Assembly (NCBI GenBank): GCA_021812745.1
Contig: JAKAMS010000190.1
Location: 1 to 5,556, forward strand
Length of the DNA: 5,556 nucleotides
From: Bacteroidota bacterium
GTDB lineage: Bacteria > Bacteroidota > Ignavibacteria > Ignavibacteriales > Melioribacteraceae
Reading direction: 5' to 3'
How positions within the stretch are numbered: position 1 is the stretch's first letter; every line of letters begins with the position of its first letter. Shown piece after piece: positions 5,179 to 5,556 of this stretch. Under the pieces are notes generated by a model. It had not been told where the DNA came from, made no database searches, and saw only the letters and a list, made by a program, of their open reading frames with translations. Made by a program: the position numbers and the translations under genes.

Positions 5179-5265
5179 GTGAGAAGCGAGAGGCAAGAAG
5201 TGAGAGGTGAGACGTAAAATGTGAGAGGCAAGAGGTGAAACGGAAGACGTGAGACGACGTGAAAG
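5179..5265. repeat. Purine-rich heptamer array (consensus GTGAGAG) directly after the protease stop
   Basis: Beginning at the base after the TAG stop, eleven heptamers follow without a slip: GTGAGAA, GCGAGAG, GCAAGAA, GTGAGAG, GTGAGAC, GTAAAAT, GTGAGAG, GCAAGAG, GTGAAAC, GGAAGAC, GTGAGAC (5179-5255). After a GAC insert comes a twelfth, GTGAAAG (5259-5265). The + strand is almost pyrimidine-free. No convincing gene runs through it. It lies between the stop codon and the terminator, so it forms the 3' untranslated region of the protease mRNA. Confidence 0.85.
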
Positions 5266-5279
5266 TTGTTACTAAAATA

Positions 5280-5311
5280 AAAAAACCCGGTTCAAACGAA
5301 TCGGGTTTTTT
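5280..5311 (+). terminator. Rho-independent terminator, probably bidirectional
   Basis: A 14-bp stem with one G-T wobble pairs 5280-5293 (A-run, then ACCCGGTTC) with 5298-5311 (GAATCGGGT, then T-run) around a four-base AAAC loop. The T-run on the + strand and the A-run in front of the stem suit both the protease transcript and the convergent minus-strand gene ending at 5431. Confidence 0.9.
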
Positions 5312-5344
5312 GTTGTCTAGAAAAGGAATATGCCCAATGTATAT

Positions 5345-5412
5345 TGTCATGCCCGAAAGCTTTTATCGGGCATCCACTTATAGATTCCCGCGAAAGGAAT
5401 GCGGGAATGACA
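5345..5412. repeat. TGTCAT/ATGACA-bounded double-hairpin intergenic repeat (copy 2)
   Basis: A 68-base element starts with TGTCAT (5345-5350) and ends with ATGACA (5407-5412). Inside are two perfect 8-bp hairpins: ATGCCCGA (5349-5356) with TCGGGCAT (5366-5373), and ATTCCCGC (5384-5391) with GCGGGAAT (5401-5408), each with a 9-base loop. It has the same boundaries and two-hairpin plan as the 2693-2784 element, though the inner sequence differs. The ATTCCCGC...GCGGGAATGAC wording is common in dispersed intergenic repeats. A separate perfect palindrome, CCGCATGCGG (5413-5422), directly adjoins it. Confidence 0.75.
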
Positions 5413-5430
5413 CCGCATGCGGAGAATGTT

Positions 5431-5556
5431 TTACACTTTTTCTTTTGAGTAAATCTTGCTCAATTCTTTAGGAACTCTGTTTTTCCAAGAACCTTTATGA
5501 TAAGCATAACCGGCAATTAAAGGCATTGCAATAGTAGCTTCGGAGTAAACCATCTG
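5431..5556 (-). CDS. C-terminus of a deoxyhypusine synthase-like protein (partial)
   Basis: The last 41 codons of a minus-strand gene run off the right edge and stop at TAA (5431-5433). The readable part starts QMVYSEATIAMPLIAGYAYHKG and ends in a lysine-rich tail (KIYSKEKV). The block V-Y-S-E-A-T-I-A-M-P-L-I matches the C-terminal signature of deoxyhypusine synthase (V-Y-x-D-A-[ST]-x-x-x-P-L-L). In eukaryotes and archaea that enzyme transfers the aminobutyl group of spermidine to eIF5A; bacterial homologues more often act in polyamine chemistry (homospermidine synthase-like) or are uncharacterised. The catalytic lysine region lies outside the window, so function cannot be settled. The gene is convergent with the protease and shares the terminator region with it. 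Confidence 0.65.
   Translation of the reverse strand, partial: QMVYSEATIAMPLIAGYAYHKGSWKNRVPKELSKIYSKEKV

Noticed and set aside
5179..5265. CRISPR-like array
   Set aside because: The units are 7 bases long with no spacers and no cas genes nearby.
5144..5350. Minus-strand frame across the heptamer array and terminator
   Set aside because: Its product is a serine/phenylalanine-rich readout of the repeat (SHFTSHLSLLASRFS) and it runs through a terminator stem.
5345..5412. Second terminator for the convergent genes
   Set aside because: Neither 8-bp hairpin is followed by a T-run on either strand, and the boundaries match a dispersed repeat better.
5259..5471. Plus-strand frame of 70 codons after the protease
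   Set aside because: It crosses the terminator and the palindromic repeat and overlaps the minus-strand gene end; no protein features are seen.

Overview
The window looks like a piece of an AT-rich chromosome from the Ignavibacteria/Chlorobi/Bacteroidota side of the tree. The best pointer is the large secreted protein at 2845-5178. It ends in a type IX secretion (T9SS) C-terminal sorting domain whose wording (NYPNPFNPST, LGREVATLV, LSSGIYFY, KMVLMK) is very typical of Ignavibacteria-type genomes. This lineage call is inference from protein style, not from a marker gene.

Region 1 (1-2211) is the tail of an iron-sulfur (Suf) module, all on the + strand. It holds the last codons of an upstream gene (perhaps the cysteine desulfurase sufS), then sufT (42-356), a bacilliredoxin of the BrxA/BrxB family with a CGC active site (1121-1657), and an Rrf2-family regulator with three clustered cysteines (1723-2211). 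Together they suggest cluster assembly, thiol repair and cluster-sensing control. The run is split between sufT and the bacilliredoxin by an IS200/IS605-type TnpA (526-987). That transposase is bracketed by four REP-like GTCCC/GGGAC hairpins, two on each side.

Region 2 (2212-2835) holds an inverted array of 7-base repeats directly after the regulator, a plausible promoter, a small lipoprotein of unknown function (2343-2678), and a 92-base double-cruciform repeat bounded by TGTCAT/ATGACA.

Region 3 (2845-5178) encodes a secreted zinc metallopeptidase (HEFQH plus a downstream NEG) with the T9SS sorting domain. Within that domain, 35 bases are five tandem copies of a 7-base unit that has become coding sequence.

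Region 4 (5179-5556) is a convergent intergenic stretch. It has an array of 12 purine-rich heptamers starting at the base after the protease stop codon, a strong rho-independent terminator, and a second TGTCAT/ATGACA double-hairpin repeat. The window ends in the C-terminus of a minus-strand gene resembling deoxyhypusine synthase.

The most unusual theme is the repeats rather than any gene. Three loci with the same 7-base periodicity (two starting at stop codons, one inside an open reading frame), two TGTCAT-bounded cruciform elements and REP hairpins around a TnpA all occur within 5.5 kb. No clearly new multi-gene system is visible. The leading testable idea is that the coding heptamer array could switch the T9SS sorting signal on and off by slippage.
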